Shown here: piece after piece, positions 16,294-25,821 of the stretch
How positions within the stretch are numbered: the first letter of the stretch is position 1
Layout: every line of letters starts with the position of its first letter
Assembly: GCF_001750145.1 (NCBI RefSeq)
Contig: NZ_CP015732.1
Coordinates: 1,922,001-1,986,000 of the forward strand
Reading direction: 5' to 3'
Length of the DNA stretch: 64,000 bases
Source: Arthrobacter sp. U41
GTDB taxonomy: Bacteria > Actinomycetota > Actinomycetes > Actinomycetales > Micrococcaceae
The notes under the pieces: generated by a model
The model's input: the letters and a program-made list of their open reading frames with translations, nothing else
What the model was told of the DNA's origin: nothing
The model's database searches: none
Made by a program: the position numbers and the translations under genes

Positions 16294-18276
16294 GTGGGCA
16301 TATCGCAGAGCATCCGGACGGCAGTGATTGGCGCCGGTCCCCGGGGCGCGAGCGTGCTGGAGCGGCTGCTGGCCAACTGGGTGCCTTCCGGGCCGGACGC
16401 TGTCCTGCACATTGATGTCATTGATCCCTATCCGGCGGGGCCCGGACATGTCTGGCAGCCGGGCCAGTCCCGGCTCTACCTGATGAACACTCAGTCGTTC
16501 TACCCCACGGTCATTCCCGAGGACCCCGGCCTAGCGCGGCCGCTGGCCGGCCACACGTTCGACCGCTGGCGTGAACTGCAGCAGGACCAGCCGCACCCTT
16601 CGCTCTCCGCTGAGGAGTGCGCCGAGATCTCCGGGCTGGGCTCGGCCGACTTCCCCAGCCGGGCACTGTACGGGCGCTACCTCCGCTCGACCCTTGAAGA
16701 GCTGCTCTCCCGCCTTCCCTCCGGTGCGACGGTAACGTTCCACGGCACGACGGCAACCTCGGTGCGCCACGCTGCCGCTCCCGGGGCCGGGGCGGACGAG
16801 GGCCGCGTGGGGTTCGACGTCGGGCTGGCCGACGGCACCGTCCTCACCGTTGATTCCGTCGTGCTGGCCCTCGGCCACCTCGAGTCCCGGCTCAACCCCG
16901 AACAGCGCGAGCTCCAGGCGGCGGCGGAGGAATTCGGGCTGCTGTACCTGCCTCCGGCTGCTCCGGCCGACGTCGACTGGTCCCTGGTGCCGGCGGTCAA
17001 ACCGGTGCTGGTGCGCGGCATGGGGCTGAACTTCTTTGATGCCATGGGACAGCTGACCGAGGGCCGCGGCGGCCGGTTCCTGCCCGGCCGGGACGGCAGG
17101 CTCGGCTACCTTCCTTCCGGCCGTGAACCGCTCATCATCGCCGCTTCCCGGCGCGGCACCCCGTACCGGGCCAAGGCGACCCTCACCGGCTACTACCCCG
17201 ACGCAGTGACCCTGAGGTACTGCACCGAAAGCGCCGTGGCGAAATTCGCGGAGGCAGGAATCCGGCCCGCCTTCGACCACGACCTCTGGCCCCTCCTGCA
17301 CCGCGACGCTCTCTGGGCCTACTACTCCACGCTTGCGCGCTCGCAGCCGGGCGCCATCCTGACGGACCCTAAGGAGTTCCTGAAGGCCCTGGAGGAAGCC
17401 CTGCACCCGCATGCGCACTCCACCGCGAAATGGGAGGACCTGGTGGACTCCGTCCTCGACGTGCACCTCCGCCCCTCCCACCGGCTGGACCTGCTGGGCC
17501 TCGCGGCGCCGTTCGCCGGGCGGTCGTTCCATTCCCGCGCCGAACTCGACGCCGCCGTCGTCGATTATCTGCTCGACGACGCCCGGCGTTCCGCCTTGGG
17601 GGAGGAGGACCCGGTGAAGATGACCATCGGCGCCCTGCACCACGGCCGGGCGGTGCTGAAGACCGCGGTCGCCGACGGCGGCATCACCGACGAGTCATGG
17701 GTCGCCGGGCTCCGCGGCTGGTTCGAATCGTTTGTGGAAGGTCTCGCCAGCGGACCGCCGGCGCTGCGTGCCGAACAGCTCGCGGCCCTGGTGACCGCCG
17801 GCATCGTGCGGTTTGTCGGTCCGGACCCGAAGTTCGGGGTGGACCGCAAAGCCCGGACCTTCAGGGCGGTGTCGCCGTGGGTGGGGAACAACCCGGACGA
17901 GGGCGGCGGGGAAGTTGTGAATGCCGTGGCCATGATCGAGGCACTGGCGCCGGCCAACAAGGTCACGGTCAACGAGTCGCCCCTGCTGGAGCAGTTGCTT
18001 GCCGAAGGCCTGGTCCGCCCCCGGCTCATGATGACCGTCGAGGGAGCGCCGGTGCCGACTTCCGGGCTGGACGTGGCGCCGCACCCCTACCGCCCGCTTG
18101 GCGCGAACGGCTCGGTGACGGAAGGCCTGTATGTCCTGGGGCTGCAGTTGTCCGCCGTGCAGTGGGGAACGGCCATCGCGGCCGAGGCCCGGCAAAAGAG
18201 CGGGCCAGAGTACCGCAGCGGCCAGCGCACGCTGCGGGACGCCGACGAGATCGCCCGGGCCATCCTCGGACGCTGA
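16294..18276 (+). CDS. FAD/NAD(P)-binding protein, NAD_binding_9 type
   Basis: A 660-residue protein beginning with a dinucleotide-binding fold, AVIGAGPRGASVLERLL (GxGxxG at 13-18). A DVIDPYPAGPGHVW segment and a VVLALGHLES strand follow, as in the NAD_binding_9/HI0933-like group of large FAD proteins. The C-terminal two thirds are not recognisable by eye. The start is a GTG at 16294; in-frame sequence further upstream lies inside the opposite peptidase gene. No membrane segments. The reaction is unknown and no neighbour suggests a pathway. Confidence 0.75.
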   Translation: MGISQSIRTAVIGAGPRGASVLERLLANWVPSGPDAVLHIDVIDPYPAGPGHVWQPGQSRLYLMNTQSFYPTVIPEDPGLARPLAGHTFDRWRELQQDQPHPSLSAEECAEISGLGSADFPSRALYGRYLRSTLEELLSRLPSGATVTFHGTTATSVRHAAAPGAGADEGRVGFDVGLADGTVLTVDSVVLALGHLESRLNPEQRELQAAAEEFGLLYLPPAAPADVDWSLVPAVKPVLVRGMGLNFFDAMGQLTEGRGGRFLPGRDGRLGYLPSGREPLIIAASRRGTPYRAKATLTGYYPDAVTLRYCTESAVAKFAEAGIRPAFDHDLWPLLHRDALWAYYSTLARSQPGAILTDPKEFLKALEEALHPHAHSTAKWEDLVDSVLDVHLRPSHRLDLLGLAAPFAGRSFHSRAELDAAVVDYLLDDARRSALGEEDPVKMTIGALHHGRAVLKTAVADGGITDESWVAGLRGWFESFVEGLASGPPALRAEQLAALVTAGIVRFVGPDPKFGVDRKARTFRAVSPWVGNNPDEGGGEVVNAVAMIEALAPANKVTVNESPLLEQLLAEGLVRPRLMMTVEGAPVPTSGLDVAPHPYRPLGANGSVTEGLYVLGLQLSAVQWGTAIAAEARQKSGPEYRSGQRTLRDADEIARAILGR

Positions 18277-18291
18277 TTGCCTGCACCTGGC

Positions 18292-18425
18292 GCGCCCCAC
18301 GAATGAGCATGCCCTCCGGTCCCCGCGCCCCACGAATGAGCATGCCCTCCGTCCCGGCTGAGCAGAGGACATATGGGCAATATGTCCACCGCTGCAGCCC
18401 GGGGGAGGGCATGCTCACTGGGGCG
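18292..18425. repeat. Triple-arm palindrome between convergent genes
   Basis: A 26-bp unit (gcgccccacgaa then TGAGCATGCCCTCC) occurs directly at 18292-18317 and 18325-18350, and inverted at 18403-18425. Between them a second perfect palindrome, GGACATAT-gggca-ATATGTCC, spans 18367-18387. The array fills the gap between the FAD/NAD(P)-binding gene and the secreted nuclease gene. It can form alternative hairpins and may terminate both transcripts, but it is larger than a normal terminator. Confidence 0.8.
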
Positions 18426-18436
18426 TGGCTAGGGGA

Positions 18437-21400
18437 TCAGCCCTTCAGGCACTTGCGGTAGGCCGCCATTTCCTTTCCGTAGCTGAGCTGGCCCACGACG
18501 TCGGCGAGCCGCGGCTTGACCGGCGCGGTGCACTGCGGCGGGACCGGAACGCTGGCCGCGACCAGGACACCGGTCTTCACCACGGTGCCGGATTCGACGG
18601 CGGTGAGCACCAGGGTGCCCGTGCCGGCAGCGGCCCCGGCGGGAACCGTCAGGTTTACCGTGGCGGCACCGGCGGAAACCGGTACCGTTCCCAGTGCGGT
18701 GACCGTGCCGGTTGCGTCCGTGAACTCGGCGCGCAGCGAGGTGTTCACCGGGCTGCCCAGCGAGGTGAGGTCCAGCTTGGAGACCGCCAGGGTGATGGCC
18801 TCCCCGCCCTTGACCTCGGTCGCGGTGGTGTTCACCACGGCGACAGAGCGGCGCGCGAAGTCCGGTGAGACCGGGTTGTTCGCCTGCAGGTACTTGATCC
18901 AGGCGTCGCGGTCCACGAGTCCGGAGTCCTTGGTGTTGGCGCCGGAGGTGAAGATGCGGAAGTTGTCGCCGCCCGTTGCCAGGAAGCTGAACGTTCCGAT
19001 CCGGTAGGACATTGCCGGGTCGATCAGCGCGCCGTTGATCCGGATCGAGGTGATCCGGTCACCGGCGGCGCGGGCGGCGTCGTAGGTGTAGTTGACGTTC
19101 TTGGACAGGCCCAGCTGCTGGTAGGCGCGGCTGGGAACCGTGCCGTCCGGGTTGGTCTGCCATTGCTGCTCCAGCAGCGTCTTGAACTGTTCGCCGGTCA
19201 GCGAGGTGGTCCACAGGTTGTTGACGAACGGCAGGACCGCGTTGGCCTCGGCGTAGGTGATGGTCCCGTCCGGCGCGTAGTACAGCTCGTTGCGCAGGCC
19301 GCCCGGGTTGACGACGCCGATCTCGGCGCCGCCGAGTTCCGGGGCCTTGAGCGAGTCAACCAGGGAATCGGCAACGAGGTTGCCCAGGGTGGACTCGCTG
19401 GAACGGTCATCGCGTGCCGCCGGCGTGGTGGTGGTGGCGGGGGTGAACGCGGTGGTGATATCCGCGGTCACCGCGCCGACCGGCTGGTTGCCGACCACTG
19501 CTGCGTCGGCGAGGGCCTTGTCAACGATGGTCTTGACCGCGGCGACCCGCGGGTACGCGGCCACCAGGTCGGCTGCCTGCTGGTCAGCGGAGGTGGTGCG
19601 CTTGACGTTGCCGGCCTTGTAGCCGGTGACCGACATGGTTTCCGTGTCGATGGTCAGCTGGATCTGGCCGATGTACTCGCCGTAGTTGCCGGTCTGCACG
19701 ATCGGGCGGGTTTTGCCCTCAACGCCGGGAACCGGGGCATCCCAGGAGTACTGCTTGTGGGTGTGGCCGTTGAAGATGGCCGCAACGTCCGGGGTGACCT
19801 CGGTGACCATCTTGGCGAAAGGGCCGCCGGCGGCGACTTCCTGCTCCAGGGTGGAACCTTCGGGCGCGCCGGAACCGGCGCCGTCGTGGTTCGCCACGAT
19901 GATCACGTCGGCAAGGTTGTCCGCCTTGATCCTCGCGGCGACGCGGTTGATGGCGTCGACGGGGTCTCCGAACTCGAGGTCGGCGATGCCGGCGGGGGTG
20001 ACCAGCGAGGGTGTTTCCTGCGTGACGGTGCCGATGACGGCGACCTTGATGCCGTTCATGTCCAGCACCGTGTACTCCGGCAGGACCGGCTCGGTGGTGC
20101 CCTTCGTGTAGACGTTGGCTCCGAGGTACGGGAACTTGGCGTTGCTGCCGCCCGCGATGACGCGGTCGCGCAGGTCGGCCCAGCCGCCGTCGAACTCGTG
20201 GTTGCCCACGGCCGAGGTCCGCAGTTCCAGGGCGTTCAGCACATCGATGGTCGGCTGGTCCTTGGCAACGGCCGAGGCGAACAGCGAGGCGCCGATGTTG
20301 TCGCCCGCGGAGAGGAATGCCGTGGCGCCGGGGGCAGCCGCGGCCCGCAGCTTCTCGATGGTTCCCGCAAAGAACACGGTGTTGGAGTCGATCCGGCCGT
20401 GGAAGTCGTTGATGCCCAGGAGGTTCAGCTCAACGCTGGCGGGGATGGCCGGAGCGGCCGGAAGGTCCAGGCCCACCACCACCGGATCGTGGTCGCTCGC
20501 GCGGAACTGGTCCGGCGCGTAGTAGTCGGTCACGTTGTTGTTGTACCGGCTGTACTCCAGGGCGACGGACTCGACGGAGTTGATGTTCCAGATGTCGGCG
20601 CCGGTGACGATGGCGTTGGCGCCCGGTGAGGCGAGGATGTGGTCCAGGGAGCCGACCAGGCCGCCGTAGAGGTAGGAGTGCTTGGCGGAACCGTCGGCGT
20701 TGGTGGCCTTCTCGTCCTGGTTGACGTACCCCGCGGCCGTGAAGACGTTGATCGGGTCTTCCTTGGCGTAGGCATTGAAGTCGCCGATCAGGAAGACTTT
20801 GTCGGTGCCCTTGGACTTCTGCAGTTCGTCGGAGAACGCCAGCAGCGACTGGGCCTGGGCGGTGCGGGCGAGGTTTGAGGCGCCCTGGCCCTTGTCGGTG
20901 TCCTCCGGGGTGGCGGCTGAGCCCTTGGACTTGAAGTGGTTGGCGATCGCGATGAACTGCTTGTCGTCGGTTGCGCCGGCGGGCTTGAAGACCTGGGCCA
21001 GGGGCTTGCGGGCAGTCGCGAAGGCGACGGTGTCGTTGTGGATGATGGACTCGCCCACCGGCTCCGCTGCGGACTTCTTGAAGATGAAGGCGGTGCGGAT
21101 CATGTCCTCGTCAGCCAGCGGGGGTGCGTTGGCGGGTGTGCGGACGTAGTCCCAGATCCCCGGCGTGGCGATGTTCAGGGAATCGACCAGCTTGGCCAGG
21201 GCGTCGTCACGGTTCTTGCCGAACTGCGCCGAGTTCTCGATCTCCATCAGGGACACTACGTCGGCGCCGGACTTGGTGATGGCGGCGACGATCTTGTCCT
21301 GCTGGCGCTGGAGGTTTTCGGCGTTGGCCGCGCCGCGGGCGTTGCAGCCGCCGCGGACGGTGATCGGGTTGCCGGCGCGGTCCATGTAGTAGGTGCATCC

Positions 21401-22996
21401 GGTGAGCTGATCGCCTGTGGTGGGGAAGTAGTTCAGCACGTTGAACGAGGCGATCTTGAGGTTGCCTCCGACGGCAGCCGGAGCCTCCGTGCGGGAGGTG
21501 GCGCCGAAGCCGGCCGGCTGGACCGCGGCCGCCGTGGCGGGCGTCAGGTGGCCCAGCGGCTGGAACTTCCAGGCGTTGTTGGCGTAGCTGAGCACAACGT
21601 TGGTCTTGAAGTTCACCGGTGCGCCCACGCGGACGGGGTCCGCCGTGGTCAGGTACGGCAACTCCAGGGCTTTGGTGCCGGCGTCCTTGAAGAAGTTGGT
21701 GGTGGCGCCGTCGTCGAGCTTGATGCCGCGGGCGGCGTTGGCGGCGACGGTGGCGGTGTACTCGGCAGAGCCGAACGGCGCGACGGCGGTGGGCTGCTCC
21801 AGCGGGGTGGTTCCGCCGGCCAGACCGACTTCGCCGTACTGGTTCAGCGAGTAGTTGTCAGCGACAGTGACGGATCCCTGCGGGGTCAGCAGCATGCCTT
21901 CGAGCGCTTCGCGGAATGCTTCCCCGGCCGGGAGGGCAAATCCGGTGGCCTTCACCTCAGGGGCGGCCTCGGTGAGTTTCTTCAGGTCAGCTTCGGCGGC
22001 AACCGTCACCTGGGTCATGCCGAAGTATTCGCTGACGGCGCCCGTCACCTCGACGTAGTCGCCGATCTGGACGGAGCCGGCCGTGGCGGCCGAAAAGATG
22101 AAGATGGCGTCCGACGCCGTGTGGTTGGCCGGAGTCAGTTCGCCGCCGGTGCCGGGGGTCTGGATGTAGTAGCCGGAGAAACCGCCGGTGGGGAAGGCCG
22201 CGGTGACCTTGCCCCGGGTGGTGACCGAGGCCCCCACAAGCGGGCTGGCGGCGCCGTTGCCCTGGATCTCCGCGATGGTCCTGGCCGCCGGTGGAGTGCC
22301 GGGGTCGACCGGTGGCTCGACGGGGGTTGCTGTCCCGTTGACTGCCTTGGGCGTGACCGCGGCGCTCAGGGTGAAGTCTTCGGCGTTGTTGTTGCTGTCA
22401 ACACCGTTGCTGCGGTTCAGGCTCTTGACGTCGCTGTTGCCCGCCGGTGCGGTGGCGGCGAGGGTTTCGAAGGTGTTGGAAGTCCCGTAGCCGAGCAGAT
22501 CTGCGACGTTGGCGGGCTCGATGACGGAACCGGTGGCCAGCGGGTTGAGGGCGGTGGCTTGCTTGGCCAGCACAATGGTTCCGGTGGTGCCGCTGGGGTT
22601 GAAGCCGGTGGCTGTGACGTCGGCGCCGGTCAGATCCGCCCCGATGGCACCGTTGCTGCCGCCCTTGACCAGATAGTAGCCCCTGGCCGGGATGCTGCCG
22701 CTCAGGCCGGAGACAACGCTGGGCGGGGTGGTGTTGCTGTAAGGCCGGTACTGGAGTGACCAGCCGTCCAGCGAGACCGGGGCGTCCGAGGTGTTGTACA
22801 ACTCAACGAACTTGTTCTTGTAGGCTGCTCCGGCGCTGCCGCCGCTGAGGTATGCCTCGTTGATGATGACCGGCGAACTGCCTGCCGCTGCCGGGGAGAC
22901 CTCCACGGCGAACGCCGGCACAGCGGCCAGCGGGGCTGCGATGAGCCCCGCCGACAGCGCTGTGCCCAGTGCGGTTTTCCAAGGTATGTGTTTCAT
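18437..22996 (-). CDS. Secreted ExeM/NucH-type endonuclease fused to 5'-nucleotidase
   Basis: A 1519-residue exported protein. Residues 1-30 are a Sec signal peptide ending AFA. A lamin-tail-like domain (about 40-160, VIINEAYLSGG) and an OB-fold region (about 240-340) follow. An endonuclease/exonuclease/phosphatase domain spans about 510-840 (FNVLNYF, LMEIENS, LIGDFNAY, SDHDPVVV). Then comes a calcineurin-type phosphoesterase with GINDFHGR (~860), GNHEFDGG (~931) and FNGHTHKQ, and the 5'-nucleotidase C-terminal domain (~1150-1370). The end is a beta-sandwich plus a short Cys-containing tail without LPXTG. It should hydrolyse extracellular DNA and dephosphorylate the nucleotides, a phosphate/nucleoside scavenging role. 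It is a stand-alone gene. Confidence 0.93.
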   Translation of the reverse strand: MKHIPWKTALGTALSAGLIAAPLAAVPAFAVEVSPAAAGSSPVIINEAYLSGGSAGAAYKNKFVELYNTSDAPVSLDGWSLQYRPYSNTTPPSVVSGLSGSIPARGYYLVKGGSNGAIGADLTGADVTATGFNPSGTTGTIVLAKQATALNPLATGSVIEPANVADLLGYGTSNTFETLAATAPAGNSDVKSLNRSNGVDSNNNAEDFTLSAAVTPKAVNGTATPVEPPVDPGTPPAARTIAEIQGNGAASPLVGASVTTRGKVTAAFPTGGFSGYYIQTPGTGGELTPANHTASDAIFIFSAATAGSVQIGDYVEVTGAVSEYFGMTQVTVAAEADLKKLTEAAPEVKATGFALPAGEAFREALEGMLLTPQGSVTVADNYSLNQYGEVGLAGGTTPLEQPTAVAPFGSAEYTATVAANAARGIKLDDGATTNFFKDAGTKALELPYLTTADPVRVGAPVNFKTNVVLSYANNAWKFQPLGHLTPATAAAVQPAGFGATSRTEAPAAVGGNLKIASFNVLNYFPTTGDQLTGCTYYMDRAGNPITVRGGCNARGAANAENLQRQQDKIVAAITKSGADVVSLMEIENSAQFGKNRDDALAKLVDSLNIATPGIWDYVRTPANAPPLADEDMIRTAFIFKKSAAEPVGESIIHNDTVAFATARKPLAQVFKPAGATDDKQFIAIANHFKSKGSAATPEDTDKGQGASNLARTAQAQSLLAFSDELQKSKGTDKVFLIGDFNAYAKEDPINVFTAAGYVNQDEKATNADGSAKHSYLYGGLVGSLDHILASPGANAIVTGADIWNINSVESVALEYSRYNNNVTDYYAPDQFRASDHDPVVVGLDLPAAPAIPASVELNLLGINDFHGRIDSNTVFFAGTIEKLRAAAAPGATAFLSAGDNIGASLFASAVAKDQPTIDVLNALELRTSAVGNHEFDGGWADLRDRVIAGGSNAKFPYLGANVYTKGTTEPVLPEYTVLDMNGIKVAVIGTVTQETPSLVTPAGIADLEFGDPVDAINRVAARIKADNLADVIIVANHDGAGSGAPEGSTLEQEVAAGGPFAKMVTEVTPDVAAIFNGHTHKQYSWDAPVPGVEGKTRPIVQTGNYGEYIGQIQLTIDTETMSVTGYKAGNVKRTTSADQQAADLVAAYPRVAAVKTIVDKALADAAVVGNQPVGAVTADITTAFTPATTTTPAARDDRSSESTLGNLVADSLVDSLKAPELGGAEIGVVNPGGLRNELYYAPDGTITYAEANAVLPFVNNLWTTSLTGEQFKTLLEQQWQTNPDGTVPSRAYQQLGLSKNVNYTYDAARAAGDRITSIRINGALIDPAMSYRIGTFSFLATGGDNFRIFTSGANTKDSGLVDRDAWIKYLQANNPVSPDFARRSVAVVNTTATEVKGGEAITLAVSKLDLTSLGSPVNTSLRAEFTDATGTVTALGTVPVSAGAATVNLTVPAGAAAGTGTLVLTAVESGTVVKTGVLVAASVPVPPQCTAPVKPRLADVVGQLSYGKEMAAYRKCLKG

Positions 22997-23538
22997 CCGC
23001 TCTAACTCTCATTAGGTGCCCGGGTAAGGGCTGATGGAATGTGTCCGGGCGATGCCGCGGACCGTCCGGTTTTTGCTCCTGGTCAAGCAGTTCCCGGCAC
23101 ATCAAAACAGGGGTGAATGAACACGGTGTGTATTGCATGTGCATTCGGCGAGACGTCCCCCAGCGGAACGCGTCACAGCCGGCACGGGACCCCCAACGGT
23201 GCGCCCCAGCGACGGAGTTGGTGTAGCTCCCGACCTAGGTCAGGTAAATGCCCGGCCACCTGGGTCGGGCATGCCAAAAGAATACCGGCCAGTAGCCCAA
23301 GTGGAAGAGGCCGGCCGGTATTTCTTACAGCAATTTTCCTAATGGACCCTAAGGGTGCTTCCGGTCCGCCGGTCAAGGCGTATCCGCGGGGTGCACCGCC
23401 GCCGCGGGGGCAGATCAGGGTGGATGCACTTCCCGCATGCGCCCTGATCTGCCCGGGCAGCTGACGGACCGTCGGGCGCAGGATGCGAGGCTGTGGATAA
23501 CCCGGGCAGCCCGATCCTCGTTGTGGCCTAATGGGCGC
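22997..23538. other. 542-bp intergenic region with three hairpins
   Basis: No credible gene seen. It contains the promoter region of the secreted nuclease (minus strand) and three inverted repeats. At 23230-23270 the arms CCCGACCtAGGT/ACCTgGGTCGGG are imperfect. At 23281-23322 the arms are AATACCGGCC/GGCCGGTATT. At 23408-23454 lies the 47-bp family A palindrome. Confidence 0.6.
23408..23454. repeat. 47-bp palindrome, family A copy 2
   Basis: The arms GGGCAGATCAGGG and CCCTGATCTGCCC are identical to those at 4243-4289, and total length is also 47 bp. Loop sequences differ apart from a shared CGCAT. It precedes the broken DUF559-type gene. Confidence 0.8.
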
Positions 23539-24389
23539 ATGGCAAGTCCGAAACCCTTACCGGCGGAACTGTCGGCGGGATCCTTCACCATCGGCGAGGG
23601 TCGGCTGGGCGGGATCTCCCCGTGGCGGGCCCGGGCGAAGGACATCCATGTGCCCAGCCGCGGCATCCGGGTGCCTGTCGGGGCGCAACAGTCGCTGCTG
23701 GCCAGGGCGCGGACCTACACGCAGCTGGGGACGCCGGACACTGTCAGCCATGACTCCGCGGCTACCATCCATGCCTTCAAGGTCCCCGGCGTCCTGGCGA
23801 ACGCTGCCTCGGCGCCCTCGGCGGGGCTGCTGCACCTGACGAGGGCCGGGAGCGCAGCCCCCCGCCGGAAGGGCGTAGTCGGCCACCGTTCGCTGCTTGA
23901 GCCCGCCGACATCGTGATGATCCAGGGCGTTCCGGTCACCTCGATTCCGCGGACGCTGCTGGACCTCGCCGGGACGGGGACTCTGACGGTGGAGGATCTC
24001 GTCGTTATCGCCGATGATTTGGTCTGCGAACATGAGCGCTACCAGCACCCCCGGACCGCGCGGCTGACGCTGGGGGAAATCGTGCTCTATGCCGGGCGGC
24101 AACGTCCCGTGGCCGGTCTTCGCCTGCTGAGGGAGTCGCTGGGGCTTGTCCGCGTAGGGGTCGACTCGCCTCCGGAAACCCGGCTCCGCCTGCTCTTCGG
24201 ACGATCCGGCCTGCCGGCGGACATCACCTCACGCCTGAACAGCAGCTCGCCGATGCGCTGCGGAACGAGCGCACATTCAACGCCGGCTGGAGGCAGTTGG
24301 TAGTCAACAAACTCGACTTGCGCAACGGCGAGGGCTGGGTGCTGATGCGTGTCCGGCAGGCGCTTCGGGCGCAGGGGTGGCCCGGGTGA
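23539..24389 (+). pseudogene. DUF559/AbiEi-like endonuclease-domain gene with out-of-frame internal deletion
   Basis: From the ATG at 23539 the frame reads an AbiEi-type N-terminus (RAKDIHVPSRGIRVPVG), then a middle VTSIPRTLLDLAGTG and PPETRLRLLFGRSGLP. It then loses homology and stops at 24303. In another frame, from about 24216 to the TGA at 24389, the nuclease end is intact: GGHHLTPEQQLADALRN, then a GWRQLVVNKLDL strand and a final VRQALRAQGW. About 40 residues that normally join these parts, holding acidic catalytic residues of the PD-(D/E)XK-like core, are missing. A deletion that also shifted frame explains this. Family placement is from memory of actinobacterial homologues. Confidence 0.72.
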
Positions 24390-24457
24390 GCTTGGCCCAG
24401 CGCCCCTTCGCGCCGCGTGCCCGTGCCCTCCAAGGAGCGGGACCGGCGCCGCGACGC

Positions 24458-24500
24458 AAAAATGCCCCTGCTCCGGCGCTAACGCTGAAGCAGGGGCATT
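24458..24500 (-). terminator. Terminator of tRNA-Ser(TGA)
   Basis: AATGCCCCTGCTTC and the partially mismatched GGAGCAGGGGCATT form a hairpin followed by TTTTT on the minus strand, six bases below the tRNA. Confidence 0.8.
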
Positions 24501-24505
24501 ATTCG

Positions 24506-24593
24506 CGGAAGGTAAGAGATTCGAACTCTTGGTACGGGGTTACCGCACACTGGTTTTCAAGACCAGCTCCATCGGCCGCTCGGACAACCTTCC
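24506..24593 (-). tRNA. tRNA-Ser (anticodon TGA)
   Basis: An 88-nt class II tRNA. The acceptor stem is GGAAGGT/ACCTTCC with discriminator G. The anticodon stem CTGGT/ACCAG encloses CTTGAAA, giving anticodon TGA. It has a long variable arm and the T-loop TTCGAAT. Confidence 0.95.
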
Positions 24594-24761
24594 CTAACGA
24601 GTAGTGTTTCATAGGCAGTCGGAAGCAACAAAAACGCGATGCGCCAGCGGGCGGGGGGTCTCCTGCGCCTACTCTGGAAGAATGTGCTTCGGGCATGGTG
24701 CGCAGCGGGCGCATCCCTGCACGAACGCTGCAAGAAGTCTGTTACTAACCGGGAGTTCTCC

Positions 24762-25745
24762 ATGAAGGCTGTTTATATCTCAGAGCCGGGCGGACCCGAG
24801 ACCCTGGAGGTCCGTGACGCCCCGTCCCCGGTGCCCGGAGCCGGTGAGGTGCTGATCGACGTCGTCGCCGCGGGGCTCAACCGTGCTGATGTCCAGCAGC
24901 GCAAGGGCCACTATCCACCCCCGCCCGGTGCCTCGGAGATTCCCGGGCTGGAAGTCTCGGGCCGGATCGCCGGTTTCGGGCCCGGTGTCGCCAGGCCATT
25001 CACCGTGGGGGACAAGGTCGTCGCCCTGCTGGCCGGCGGCGGCTACGCCGAACAGGTGGCCGTTCCGGCGGGGCAGGTCCTCAGGGTCCCCGACGGCGTT
25101 GACCTCGTCACGGCCGCGTCCCTGCCGGAAGTTGCGGCGACGGTCTACTCCAACCTGATCATGACGGCGCAGCTGCAGCCGGGCGAGACGGTCCTCATCC
25201 ACGGGGCAACCGGCGGCATCGGCACGATGGCCATCCAGCTCGCGAAAGCCTTTGGAGCCATTGTGGCCACCACCGCGGGAAACGCGGAAAAGGTCAGCAC
25301 CGCCAAGGCCTTCCTTGGTGCGGACATCGCGATCAATTACGCCGAGGAAGACTTCCCGGAGAGCCTGCGCGCGCAGAACGGCGGCAAGGGAGCTGATGTC
25401 ATCCTCGACGTCGTCGGGGCCAAATACCTCACCCAGAACGTGGAGGCGCTGGCGGACTACGGGCGGCTGGTGGTGATCGGGCTGCAGGGCGGCGCCAAGG
25501 GTGAACTGGACCTCGGCAAACTGCTGAGCAAGCGTGCTGCGATCATTGCCACGGCATTGCGCCCCCGGCCCGTCGAAGAGAAGACCGTGATCATGGACGC
25601 TGTCCGCGACGCGGTCTGGCCGATGCTGACCGATGGCCGGATCCGGCCGCTGGTGGCCAAGACCTTCCCGCTGGAGCAGGTCAGCGCCGCGCACCGGTAC
25701 TTCGACAGCGGCGATCATGTGGGAAAAGTCCTGCTGGTGATGTAG
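24762..25745 (+). CDS. NAD(P)H-quinone oxidoreductase, zinc-free MDR family (PIG3-like)
   Basis: A 327-residue member of the medium-chain dehydrogenase/reductase superfamily that reduces quinones with NADPH. The N-terminal GroES-like part has AAGLNRADVQQRKGHYPPPPG, the signature of the PIG3/QOR subgroup. The cofactor fold has GATGGIG at 148-154. The cysteines and histidines of zinc-binding alcohol dehydrogenases are absent. The ATG at 24762 has GGGAG upstream. It is single, with a PadR regulator gene downstream in the same direction after 131 bases. Confidence 0.9.
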   Translation: MKAVYISEPGGPETLEVRDAPSPVPGAGEVLIDVVAAGLNRADVQQRKGHYPPPPGASEIPGLEVSGRIAGFGPGVARPFTVGDKVVALLAGGGYAEQVAVPAGQVLRVPDGVDLVTAASLPEVAATVYSNLIMTAQLQPGETVLIHGATGGIGTMAIQLAKAFGAIVATTAGNAEKVSTAKAFLGADIAINYAEEDFPESLRAQNGGKGADVILDVVGAKYLTQNVEALADYGRLVVIGLQGGAKGELDLGKLLSKRAAIIATALRPRPVEEKTVIMDAVRDAVWPMLTDGRIRPLVAKTFPLEQVSAAHRYFDSGDHVGKVLLVM

Positions 25746-25821
25746 CACAAATATTCCAGTTCTGACATATCCCGAATTGCTCGAGGATAGCGAATGACTG
25801 TAATGTAATTCCATACGCGGT

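Noticed and set aside
23090..23150. PHO box upstream of the secreted nuclease gene
   Set aside because: One GTTCA-like unit is present but no second unit in 11-bp register, so phosphate control is not supported by sequence here.
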